From the NCBI GenBank assembly GCA_947502885.1, contig CANNBP010000010.1, positions 124,001 to 188,000 of the forward strand: a stretch of DNA of 64,000 nt, in the 5' to 3' direction. A program made the position numbers and the translations under genes. Shown in pieces: positions 17,753 to 27,600 of this stretch (its first letter is position 1; each line of letters opens with the position of its first letter). This DNA is from an uncultured Aquimarina sp. Lineage in GTDB: Bacteria; Bacteroidota; Bacteroidia; Flavobacteriales; Flavobacteriaceae. The notes below the pieces were generated by a model, which was not told the DNA's origin, ran no database searches, and saw only the letters and a program-made list of their open reading frames with translations.

Positions 17753-20700
17753 ATGGCAAGAAATAATGATAAGAATACAGTAAAGAGATTTAACAAGATC
17801 TCTATAGGTTTGGCCTCTCCAGAATCAATATTGGCAGCGTCTAATGGAGAAGTTTTAAAACCCGAAACTATCAATTATCGTACTCACAAACCTGAGAGAG
17901 ATGGTTTGTTCTGTGAGCGTATTTTTGGACCTGTAAAGGACTTTGAATGTGCTTGTGGTAAATATAAAAGAATTCGTTACAAAGGTATTGTTTGTGATCG
18001 ATGTGGAGTTGAAGTTACCGAAAAGAAAGTTCGTAGAGACCGTGTAGGACACATTAACTTAGTAGTTCCTGTTGCACATATTTGGTATTTCCGTTCTTTA
18101 CCAAACAAAATAGGATATTTATTAGGTCTTCCTTCTAAAAAGTTGGATATGATCATTTACTACGAGCGTTACGTAGTAATTCAACCTGGTGTAGCAAAGA
18201 ATGAAGAAGGTGAGCCAGTTCAAAAAATGGATTTCCTTACTGAAGAAGAGTATTTAAACATTTTAGATAGTCTTCCTCAAGAGAATCTTTATCTTGATGA
18301 TACAGACCCTAATAAGTTTATCGCTAAAATGGGGGCAGAGTGTCTTATAGAGATCCTTAGAAGAATTGACCTTGATGAATTATCTTATGAACTAAGACAT
18401 AAAGCAAATAACGAAACTTCTAAACAACGTAAAACTGAAGCTTTAAAAAGACTTCAGGTGGTTGAGTCGTTACGTGATGCAAATAAGAATAGAGAAAACA
18501 ATCCAGAGTGGATGGTACTTAAAGTGATTCCGGTTATACCGCCAGAATTACGTCCATTAGTACCACTTGATGGAGGACGTTTTGCTACTTCAGATTTAAA
18601 TGATTTGTATCGTAGAGTAATTATCCGTAACAATCGTTTGAAGCGTTTGATGGAAATCAAGGCTCCAGAAGTTATTTTACGTAATGAAAAGCGTATGCTT
18701 CAAGAATCTGTAGATTCTTTATTTGATAATACAAGAAAAGCATCTGCTGTAAAAACTGATTCTAATAGACCATTAAAATCATTATCAGATTCACTTAAAG
18801 GTAAGCAAGGACGTTTCCGTCAAAACTTACTTGGTAAGCGTGTTGATTATTCTGCTCGTTCTGTAATTGTTGTAGGACCAGAATTGAAATTGTTTGAATG
18901 TGGTCTTCCAAAAAATATGGCTGCAGAATTATACAAACCATTTGTAATTAGAAAACTAATTGAGCGTGGTATTGTAAAAACTGTTAAGTCTGCTAAGAAG
19001 ATAATCGATAGAAAAGAGCCAGTTGTTTGGGATATATTAGAAAATGTTCTTAAAGGACATCCAGTATTACTTAACCGTGCTCCAACGCTTCACCGTTTGG
19101 GTATTCAGGCTTTCCAACCAAAACTTATTGAAGGTAAAGCGATACAGTTGCACCCATTAGTATGTACGGCATTTAACGCCGATTTTGATGGGGATCAAAT
19201 GGCGGTTCACTTACCACTTGGGCCAGAAGCGATATTAGAAGCACAATTATTGATGCTTGCGTCTCATAATATTTTGAACCCTGCAAATGGTTCTCCAGTA
19301 ACTGTACCTTCACAGGATATGGTACTTGGATTATATTATATGACAAAATCGCGTAGATCTACTCCAGAGAAAGAAATTAAAGGTGAAGACTTGACATTCT
19401 ATTCTCCAAAAGAAGTAGTGATTGCTTATAATGAGAAACGACTTGATATTAATGCAAATATTAAAGTTCGTACAAAAGATATTGAAGACGGAAAATTAGT
19501 CACTAAAATTATAGAAACTACAACAGGTAGAGTTCTATTTAATGATAAGGTTCCAGAACAGGCTGGTTATATTAATGAAGTATTAACTAAGAAGTCTCTT
19601 AGAGATATTATTGGTGGTATTTTGAAAGTAACTAGTGTACCTGAAACAGCTGAATTCTTGGATGAAATTAAAACATTAGGTTATAATTTTGCATTCAAAG
19701 GTGGGTTGTCATTTAGTTTAGGAGATATTATTATCCCGAAAGAAAAGCATACCATGATTGCTGATGCGAATTCTCAGGTTGATAATATAGTTGCTAACTA
19801 TAATATGGGATTAATTACCAATAACGAACGTTATAATCAGGTAATTGATATTTGGACATCAACAAATGCTGAATTAACTGAATTGTCGATGAAGCGTATC
19901 CGAGAAGATCAACAAGGGTTTAACTCGGTATATATGATGCTTGACTCAGGAGCAAGGGGATCTAAAGAACAGATTCGTCAGTTAACTGGGATGAGAGGAT
20001 TGATGGCAAAACCTAAGAAAGCTAGTTCTGCAGGTGGAGAAATTATTGAAAACCCGATTCTTTCTAACTTTAAAGAAGGACTTTCGATTCTAGAATACTT
20101 TATTTCTACTCACGGTGCTCGTAAAGGTTTAGCAGATACCGCTCTTAAAACGGCAGATGCTGGATATTTAACAAGACGTTTGGTAGATGTGGCACAAGAT
20201 GTTATTGTTAACATAGAAGATTGTGGTACATTAAGAGGAGTAGAAGTATCTCCTTTGAAGAAAAATGAAGAAATTATTGAAGGATTAGCTGCAAGAGTAG
20301 TTGGTAGAACTTCATTAGGTGATGTTATAAACCCATTAACTCAGGAAGTGATTGTAGAAGCTGGAGTTGAGATTGATGATGTTATAGCAAAAGCAATTGA
20401 AGATTCTCCTGTAGAATCGGTAGAAGTTCGTTCTGCACTTACTTGTGAAGCTAAGAAAGGAATTTGTGTTAAGTGTTATGGTCGTAACCTAGCAACCGGT
20501 AAAACTGTGCAAAGAGGAGAAGCGGTTGGAGTTGTAGCAGCACAGTCAATTGGAGAACCAGGTACACAGCTTACATTGCGTACATTCCACGTAGGGGGTA
20601 TTGCAGGTAACATTTCTGAGGATAACCAATTAAGATCTAAGTTTGCTGGTAAAGCTGAAATTGAAGAACTTAAAACGGTTAAAGGAGAAGATAATGAAGG

Positions 20701-22051
20701 AAACGAAATAGATGTAGTGATCTCTCGTACTTCTGAAATCAAAGTAATTGATCCTAAAACTAAAATTGTTTTAAGTACAAACTTAATCCCATACGGTTCT
20801 CAGTTATTTATAAAAGATGGAGATACACTGTCTGTAGATCAAGTAGTTTGTCAATGGGATCCTTATAATGGTGTAATTATATCTGAATTTGCTGGTAAAG
20901 TTAGATATGAAAATATCGAACAAGGAGTTACATATCAAGTAGAGATTGATGAGCAAACTGGTTTCCAGGAAAAAGTAATTTCTGAATCTAGAGATAAGAA
21001 AAAGATTCCTACATTACATATATTAGGTAAGGGAGATGAAATATTACGTTCATATAACCTTCCGGTAGGGGCTCACCTTATGATAGATGATAATGAGAAG
21101 ATTAAAGTAGGTAAGATTTTAGTTAAGATACCACGTAAATCTGCAAAAGCAGGGGATATTACTGGGGGTCTTCCAAGGGTAACAGAATTATTCGAAGCAC
21201 GTAATCCTTCTAACCCAGCAGTGGTAAGTGAGATCGATGGTGTTGTTTCTTTCGGGAAAATCAAACGTGGTAACCGTGAAATCATTGTTGAGTCTAGAAT
21301 TGGTGAGATTAAGAAATACTTAGTAAAGCTCTCTAATCAAATACTGGTTCAGGAAAACGATTATGTAAGAGCGGGAATGCCATTATCAGACGGTTCAATT
21401 ACACCAGAAGATATCTTAAAGATCAAAGGGCCTTCTGCTGTACAGCAATATTTAGTGAACGAAGTACAAGAAGTATATCGATTACAGGGTGTAAAGATAA
21501 ACGATAAGCATTTTGAAGTAGTAGTACGTCAAATGATGCGTAAAGTTAGAATTCAGGATCCAGGTGATACAATCTTCTTAGAGAATCAACTTGTTCATAA
21601 GGCTGATTTTATTGAAGAAAATGATGAAATTTTCGGAATGAAAGTTGTCGAAGACGCTGGAGATAGTGAAAACCTTAAAGCTGGTCAAATTGTTTCTCCA
21701 AGAGATTTAAGAGACGAAAATTCTGCTTTACGTAGAGACGATAAAAACTTAGTTACCGCAAGAGATGTTTCTCCTGCTACAGCGACTCCAATACTACAAG
21801 GTATTACAAGAGCATCGCTACAAACTAAATCATTTATCTCTGCGGCATCATTCCAGGAGACTACTAAGGTATTAAATGAAGCTGCGGTAAGCGGTAAAGT
21901 AGATACTTTAGAAGGACTTAAAGAGAATGTAATTGTTGGGCATAGAATACCAGCAGGAACAGGAATGAGAAGCTATGAGAGTATCATAGTAGGGTCGAAT
22001 GAAGAATTCGAAGAGCGAATGCAACAGCGAAAAGAAGTTAACTATAACTAA
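17753..22051 (+). CDS. rpoC: DNA-directed RNA polymerase subunit beta'
   Basis: This 1432-residue protein carries the catalytic centre NADFDGDQMAVH (Mg2+ aspartates). It has the N-terminal zinc site (CACGKYKRIRYKGIVCDRCG) and the second zinc site (CEAKKGICVKCYG), plus the trigger-loop/bridge-helix region (GEAVGVVAAQSIGEPGTQLT). Its length is normal for Bacteroidota. It ends at a strong terminator, with the DUF3467 gene just beyond. Confidence 0.98.
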   Translation: MARNNDKNTVKRFNKISIGLASPESILAASNGEVLKPETINYRTHKPERDGLFCERIFGPVKDFECACGKYKRIRYKGIVCDRCGVEVTEKKVRRDRVGHINLVVPVAHIWYFRSLPNKIGYLLGLPSKKLDMIIYYERYVVIQPGVAKNEEGEPVQKMDFLTEEEYLNILDSLPQENLYLDDTDPNKFIAKMGAECLIEILRRIDLDELSYELRHKANNETSKQRKTEALKRLQVVESLRDANKNRENNPEWMVLKVIPVIPPELRPLVPLDGGRFATSDLNDLYRRVIIRNNRLKRLMEIKAPEVILRNEKRMLQESVDSLFDNTRKASAVKTDSNRPLKSLSDSLKGKQGRFRQNLLGKRVDYSARSVIVVGPELKLFECGLPKNMAAELYKPFVIRKLIERGIVKTVKSAKKIIDRKEPVVWDILENVLKGHPVLLNRAPTLHRLGIQAFQPKLIEGKAIQLHPLVCTAFNADFDGDQMAVHLPLGPEAILEAQLLMLASHNILNPANGSPVTVPSQDMVLGLYYMTKSRRSTPEKEIKGEDLTFYSPKEVVIAYNEKRLDINANIKVRTKDIEDGKLVTKIIETTTGRVLFNDKVPEQAGYINEVLTKKSLRDIIGGILKVTSVPETAEFLDEIKTLGYNFAFKGGLSFSLGDIIIPKEKHTMIADANSQVDNIVANYNMGLITNNERYNQVIDIWTSTNAELTELSMKRIREDQQGFNSVYMMLDSGARGSKEQIRQLTGMRGLMAKPKKASSAGGEIIENPILSNFKEGLSILEYFISTHGARKGLADTALKTADAGYLTRRLVDVAQDVIVNIEDCGTLRGVEVSPLKKNEEIIEGLAARVVGRTSLGDVINPLTQEVIVEAGVEIDDVIAKAIEDSPVESVEVRSALTCEAKKGICVKCYGRNLATGKTVQRGEAVGVVAAQSIGEPGTQLTLRTFHVGGIAGNISEDNQLRSKFAGKAEIEELKTVKGEDNEGNEIDVVISRTSEIKVIDPKTKIVLSTNLIPYGSQLFIKDGDTLSVDQVVCQWDPYNGVIISEFAGKVRYENIEQGVTYQVEIDEQTGFQEKVISESRDKKKIPTLHILGKGDEILRSYNLPVGAHLMIDDNEKIKVGKILVKIPRKSAKAGDITGGLPRVTELFEARNPSNPAVVSEIDGVVSFGKIKRGNREIIVESRIGEIKKYLVKLSNQILVQENDYVRAGMPLSDGSITPEDILKIKGPSAVQQYLVNEVQEVYRLQGVKINDKHFEVVVRQMMRKVRIQDPGDTIFLENQLVHKADFIEENDEIFGMKVVEDAGDSENLKAGQIVSPRDLRDENSALRRDDKNLVTARDVSPATATPILQGITRASLQTKSFISAASFQETTKVLNEAAVSGKVDTLEGLKENVIVGHRIPAGTGMRSYESIIVGSNEEFEERMQQRKEVNYN

Positions 22052-22061
22052 TATTTCAAAT

Positions 22062-22093
22062 AGCCTGCCTTTTATAGGCAGGCTTCTTTTTTT
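22062..22093 (+). terminator. Intrinsic terminator after rpoC
   Basis: AGCCTGCC (22062-22069) pairs with GGCAGGCT (22077-22084), followed by TCTTTTTTT. It is a strong rho-independent terminator 10 bases after the rpoC stop. Confidence 0.85.
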
Positions 22094-22123
22094 AATTTAA
22101 AGATCTAACATTAATATATTAAT

Positions 22124-22435
22124 ATGGCAGATAATAAAAACCAAAAGCAATTAAATATCGAAATTGATGAAACTGTAGCCGATGGTACTTATAGTAACCT
22201 TGCTATAATAAATCATTCTGTTTCAGAATTTGTAGTTGATTTTGTGAATATAATGCCTGGTCGACCTAAGAGTAAGGTGAAAAGTAGAATTATACTTACG
22301 CCACAACATGCTAAGAGACTTTTAAAAGCTCTAGGCGATAATGTGAATAGATTTGAGTCTGCTCATGGAGAAATAAAAGATTATGATCAACCACCTACCA
22401 TACCTATGAATTATGGGCCTACGGGAGAAGCTTAG
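22124..22435 (+). CDS. DUF3467 family protein
   Basis: This 103-residue protein matches DUF3467: residues 8-40 (LNIEIDETVADGTYSNLAII, then the NHSVSEFVVDF block) followed by MPGRPKSKVKSRIILTPQHA and a C-terminal proline-rich tail. In Bacteroidota it often follows rpoC (family context); its function is not established. It is short, soluble and has no cysteines. A terminator separates it from rpoC, yet the 72-base gap is short. It ends at a bidirectional terminator shared with convergent prfC. Confidence 0.85.
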   Translation: MADNKNQKQLNIEIDETVADGTYSNLAIINHSVSEFVVDFVNIMPGRPKSKVKSRIILTPQHAKRLLKALGDNVNRFESAHGEIKDYDQPPTIPMNYGPTGEA

Positions 22436-22450
22436 ATCATTTTAATGATA

Positions 22451-22490
22451 AAAAAATCGCAGTAAACTCTAGAGTTTACTGCGATTTTTT
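22451..22490. terminator. Bidirectional terminator, perfect 40-base palindrome
   Basis: Two perfect 20-base arms (22451-22470 and 22471-22490) meet with no spacer, with A6 at one end and T6 plus more T at the other. It sits between the convergent DUF3467 gene and prfC and can terminate both. Confidence 0.85.
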
Positions 22491-22563
22491 TTTATTAATA
22501 TAATTTACCTTTTACTAGAAAATTAGATAAAGAAAAATATATAATGTTAGTTTATATCTATAA

Positions 22564-24150
22564 TTAAAATTCTGAAGTAAAATGAAATTTAAGCGAAGGG
22601 TATTTTTGCTGCGTCATTTGTAAGCTAAACGAAGAGTCGGCAAAAAAGACTAATTGTCCATGTTTATCTTTTGCCAAAAATTTACTTTTTACACGTTTAA
22701 ATTCTTTGAATTCTTCTTCATTGGTAATTTCGGTATCTACCCAACAAGCTTTATGGACATTAAGGTTTTCATAAGTACATTTAGCCCCGTATTCATGCTC
22801 AAGTCTATATTGAATTACTTCATATTGTAGTGCTCCTACGGTACCAATTACTTTTCTTCCATTCATTTCTAATGTAAAAAGCTGTGCAACTCCCTCATCC
22901 ATTAATTGGTCAATTCCCTTTGCTAGTTGTTTAGATTTCATGGGGTCTGCATTATTGATATATCTAAAGTGTTCTGGAGAAAAACTAGGTATTCCTTTGT
23001 AATGTAATACTTCTCCATTGGTTAATGTATCGCCAATTTTAAAGTTACCAGTATCATGCAAGCCTACAATATCACCTGGATAAGAAATGTCAACGATTTC
23101 TTTTTTTTCTGCAAAGAAGGCATTTGGACTAGAAAATTTAAGTTTCTTCTTATGTCTTGTATGTAAATATGGGACATTTCTTTCAAAAGTACCCGAAACA
23201 ATTTTTATAAAAGCTAAACGATCTCTATGTTTTGGATCCATATTAGCATGTATTTTAAAAACAAAACCAGTAAAATCCTTTTCTTCCGGAAATACAATAC
23301 GAGTATCACTTTCTTTAGGTCTCGGAGGAGGAGCAATGCTAATGAAGCAATCCAGTAATTCCCTCACACCAAAATTATTTAATGCAGAACCAAAAAAGAC
23401 GGGTTGTAAATTACCGCTTTGATAGTCTTCATTACTAAACTTTGGATATATACCCTCTACAAGTTCTAATTCGTCTCTTAACGTATCTGCTGGATCATCT
23501 CCAATAATGGTATTTAGTTCTGGGGAAGATAAATCTGAGATTTCAATAGTTTCTTCAATATTTTTTCTGCTATCACCACTAAAAAGATTAATGTTCTTTT
23601 CCCATATGTTATATATGCCTTTAAAATCATATCCCATTCCAATAGGAAAGCTTAAAGGGGTAATGGTAAGGCCAAGTTTTTGTTCTATCTCGTCAAGAAG
23701 TTCGAATGCGTCTTTTCCTTCTCGATCAAGCTTGTTTATAAAAACGATCATAGGGATATTTCTCATTCGACAAACAGAAACTAACTTTTCAGTTTGTTCC
23801 TCAACCCCTTTTGCAACGTCAATAACCACAATAACACTATCTACAGCCGTAAGTGTTCTGAACGTATCTTCTGCGAAATCTTTGTGACCAGGTGTGTCAA
23901 GAATGTTAATCTTGATATTTTTATAATCAAAGGCTAATACAGATGTTGCAACGGATATACCTCTCTGACGTTCAATCTCCATAAAATCACTGGTGGCACC
24001 TTTTTTTATTTTATTGGATTTTACAGCACCAGCTTCTTGAATAGCCCCTCCAAAAAGTAATAATTTTTCGGTTAACGTAGTTTTACCAGCATCTGGGTGA
24101 GATATGATCCCAAAAGTTCTTCTTCTTCCTATTTCGTCTGTAAATTTCAT
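22564..24150 (-). CDS. prfC: Peptide chain release factor 3
   Basis: This 528-residue GTPase recycles RF1/RF2 after termination. The G1 motif ISHPDAGKTTLTEKLLLFGG, G2/G3 (RGISVATSV, DTPGHKDF) and G4 (FINKLDR) are intact. The C-terminus carries the RF3 domain (LDRLAFIKIVSGTFERN, GAKCTYE). Its length equals E. coli RF3. I start at MKFTDEIGRR (24150) because the extra 20 upstream codons do not match the family. A -7 element (TATATTTG on the minus strand) lies at 24256-24263. Confidence 0.95.
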   Translation of the reverse strand: MKFTDEIGRRRTFGIISHPDAGKTTLTEKLLLFGGAIQEAGAVKSNKIKKGATSDFMEIERQRGISVATSVLAFDYKNIKINILDTPGHKDFAEDTFRTLTAVDSVIVVIDVAKGVEEQTEKLVSVCRMRNIPMIVFINKLDREGKDAFELLDEIEQKLGLTITPLSFPIGMGYDFKGIYNIWEKNINLFSGDSRKNIEETIEISDLSSPELNTIIGDDPADTLRDELELVEGIYPKFSNEDYQSGNLQPVFFGSALNNFGVRELLDCFISIAPPPRPKESDTRIVFPEEKDFTGFVFKIHANMDPKHRDRLAFIKIVSGTFERNVPYLHTRHKKKLKFSSPNAFFAEKKEIVDISYPGDIVGLHDTGNFKIGDTLTNGEVLHYKGIPSFSPEHFRYINNADPMKSKQLAKGIDQLMDEGVAQLFTLEMNGRKVIGTVGALQYEVIQYRLEHEYGAKCTYENLNVHKACWVDTEITNEEEFKEFKRVKSKFLAKDKHGQLVFFADSSFSLQMTQQKYPSLKFHFTSEF

Positions 24151-24255
24151 CCGCTTTTTTCGTATTGTTCTAAATATCCAATTAGAGCCTGTGTAACCAA
24201 TTATGATCACTTAAATTACATATTGACCTTTATTAATTGATTTTTGGCGAGGACG

Positions 24256-24263
24256 CAAATATA
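24256..24263 (-). promoter_or_regulatory. -7 element of a possible prfC promoter
   Basis: On the minus strand this reads TATATTTG, an exact TAnnTTTG element. The nearest -33-like TTG (24288-24290) is 24 bases away, longer than usual, so the promoter call is tentative. Confidence 0.4.
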
Positions 24264-24674
24264 AGGTTAAAAATAAATAAATGAGATCAATTTAATTTTA
24301 TTATACAAGTCTAGTGTCAATACAATTATAGTTTGAGGTAAATAATAAAAAGACACGTTTTGTCTCCATGTCATAGTAAAAAAAAGTATGATTTTGTTAA
24401 GGGGTAAATACCTGAATTTAAAGGTTAAAAGATTCGTTCAAAGACCTTTTGGTCCGAAATTTTAAAGAATAGTGTACTTACATTTAGGGGAAATTAGTGT
24501 TTTTTGTCGGTAAAAAACATGTTATGTCGAAAAGTGAAAAAATACATGTCATTTTATTGTTAATATTTAAAAAATATGCTAAAATTTGTAATCCCCCTAA
24601 AATACGGTTTTCCCGCATTTAAACAATGGTTTAATTTTTTGTTATTGATAAAGACAAAGTACTAAAAAGAGTTT
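24264..24674. other. Long upstream region of the giant surface-protein gene
   Basis: About 410 AT-rich bases between the divergent prfC and adhesin genes, with no supported coding region. A weak promoter-like pair (TTG at 24557-24559 and TAAAATTTG at 24580-24588, one base longer than consensus) lies about 85 bases before the adhesin start. A leader or regulatory region is likely but unproven. Confidence 0.4.
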
Positions 24675-27600
24675 ATGAAAAAAGATATAAAACTTGGAGG
24701 AACAGCTATGTTCGTACAAGAAGGTGTTTTAAGTAAAGTTGTAGTATTTATTCTATTAATACTGAGTTGCATAAACGTAAATGCAGAAGATTCATATACT
24801 TGTGTTGATGATGGTATGGTAATGTGTACTCCAGAACATTCGGGTTTCTGGACTATTTCTGGTACTACGGCTAGTTATGATTTTGGAGATGGAATTATTG
24901 CAAAAGTAACTACAACAAATAGTATTTCGTTTTCAGCAGGTACTTTTAACGCTGCAGGAACTGGATTTTGGTCAGATACTGTTGAGGGGCAACTTTCATT
25001 AGAAAATAGGTATGAATGGGGAGCTACAATGACAATAAATTTTGAGGATCATTTGGGTAATCCCGTAAATGTTGATAATCCTATTCTACATTTTGATCAG
25101 ATAGGAGGATCCGATGGGGTAACTCAAAATTCTGCTGAAGTTGTATTACAGGGAGGACTGACCTGGACTTCTTTAGGAGGGACTAATGATTTTGATACAA
25201 CAACCACAACTGTTAAAGATGTTGGAGCAGGGACACCAGAAGGTGGAACTTATACAGCAGATAGTAGTCTAAATGATATGGATGGGTCAGCTGCAGGTTC
25301 TTTACAAATAGATACAACAGTGTCTACTTTTACTGTACAATTTAATTTAGTTGGCCCGGCTGGTTTAGGACGAGATAGAATAGGGTTGATACTTGAAGTG
25401 TGTACGGATAAAGATTCAGATAACGATGGAATTCCAGATACTTCAGATATATGTGCAGGATTTGATGATACGGCAGATAATGATAATGACGGAGTTCCAG
25501 ATGGTTGTGACTTGGATGATGATAATGATGGGATATTGGATACTGATGAAGGGAAATGTACTCCTATACAATCAGGTACATGGAATACGACAGGAACAAC
25601 AGCTTCTTATGATTACGGAGACGGAGTGATTGCAAGAGCGACTATTGCTAGTACTGATACATTTTCTACAGGTAGTTTCAATGCAGCTGGAACAGGTTTT
25701 TGGTCAGAAAGTTTAGAAGGTGATGCATCTTTACAAAACAGATATGTTTGGGGAACAACTTTAACAATAAATTTCGAAGATAGTTCAGGTAATCCTGTAC
25801 TTGTTAATAACCCTGTTATTCATATTGATCGATTAGGAGGAGTTTCTGCTGTTCAAAATTCAGCTGAAGTTACCTTGCAAGGAGGGTTGACGTGGGTTGA
25901 GCTAGCAGGAACACAGGATTTTAGAAGCAGAAATATAACGGTTAGAGATGGTGGTGTAGGTACTGTGTCATCGGGAAGTACTGAAAGTACTTTGGATGAT
26001 GATGGAGCATCTGCTGGTTCTTTACAAATTAACCAAAGAGTATCTTCATTTACACTTGAATTTTTACAATCGGGAACAACTGGCGTTGCAGATGCATTTG
26101 AAATCATATTATTTGCTTGTAATGATTTAGATACAGATGATGATGGTATAGCTGATTATCTTGATCTAGATAGTGATAACGATGGTATTTATGATGTTGT
26201 AGAAGTTGGAGGAGATGACTTAAATGCTGATGGAAGACATGATGATGACGATAATAATGTAAATAATACATTAACAAATGGTGTACCATCAACTGCAGGA
26301 TCTGGAGCTGGTATTACACCAACAGAAACAACAGCAGGAATACCAGATTTTATAAACTTAGATAGTGATGGTGATGGTTGTAGTGATGCTAATGAAGCAT
26401 ATAATAGTAGTACTGCCGATGGTGGTGATACTGGGGTGTTTGGTGTTGATCCGGCTATAGTAGACCCAATTACAGGTATTGTTACAGCAGCCACATATAC
26501 AACACCAGCAGATTCAGATACGAATTTAATTAGTGATTACCAACAATCAGGAGGGCCAGATGATGATGGAGATGGAACCCCTAATGGTTGCGATGCAGTA
26601 TTTAACGATGTAGATAATGATGGTGTTGGTGATTTTGTGGATTTAGATAATGATAATGATGGGATATTGGATAGTGTTGAATGTGGTGCATTAACAAAAA
26701 TAGCTTTAAACTGGACAACTTTAGGACTTAACCCACCGACTGTAGCATCTGCAAGTGGACAGACTATTACCGATATAGGAACAACACTAGGTATTCCAGA
26801 GTTAGTAGGCTTGGATATCACTGTAAAATATACATATGATGGTGACGGAACAGAAATTTATGAAGCTAATGGTTTGGATGTAACAGGAGCAGCGGCTCCA
26901 AACTCTGGAATATTTTTTTATACTCAAAACGGAACCTTATCTTTTACACTTAGTAAACCATATCAATTGAGTATAGAAAATGGTAGTGGACGATTTTTTC
27001 AGGGAGAGTCAGTAAATTATACTCCAGCTTTTCAAGGAACAATTATTACCAATTTAATACCTGTTGGACCTACAGGTGTAACTCCAGGCGATTTAATTTT
27101 AACAGATGATTCAGCTTATAATCCATCTTTTAGCCCTTTTGTAGATAGTACGGGGAGACCCGCTTGGCAAAGTCATGGGCCTATAACGAATGTAAATTAT
27201 ATTCTTAATGGTGGAAATGGAGAATCAGGTGCATTCCATTTGTTTTACTATACAGCGAATTGTGATACTGATGGAGATAATGTTACCAATAACTTAGATT
27301 TAGATAGTGACAATGATGGTATTTATGATGTAGTTGAAGCTGGTGGGGCAGATACGAATAATGATGGAAGACATAATGATAATGATAATAATGTAGATAA
27401 TACGGCAACAAATGGAGTGCCTTCAGCTGCAGCAGGTGGAACTGGTATTACGCCTACTGTGACTACTGCAGGAACGCCAGATTATAAAAATTTAGATAGT
27501 GATAATGACGGATGTAGTGATGCAAATGAAGCCTATGATGATGCTACCGCAGATGGTGGAGATGGCGGTCAATTTGGAACAACCGACCCAGCTACAGTAG

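Noticed and set aside
24696..24710. GGAGG and ATG at 24708 as the definite start of the giant adhesin
   Set aside because: Shine-Dalgarno sites are rarely used in this phylum, and the ATG at 24675 also gives a workable signal peptide, so the start stays open.
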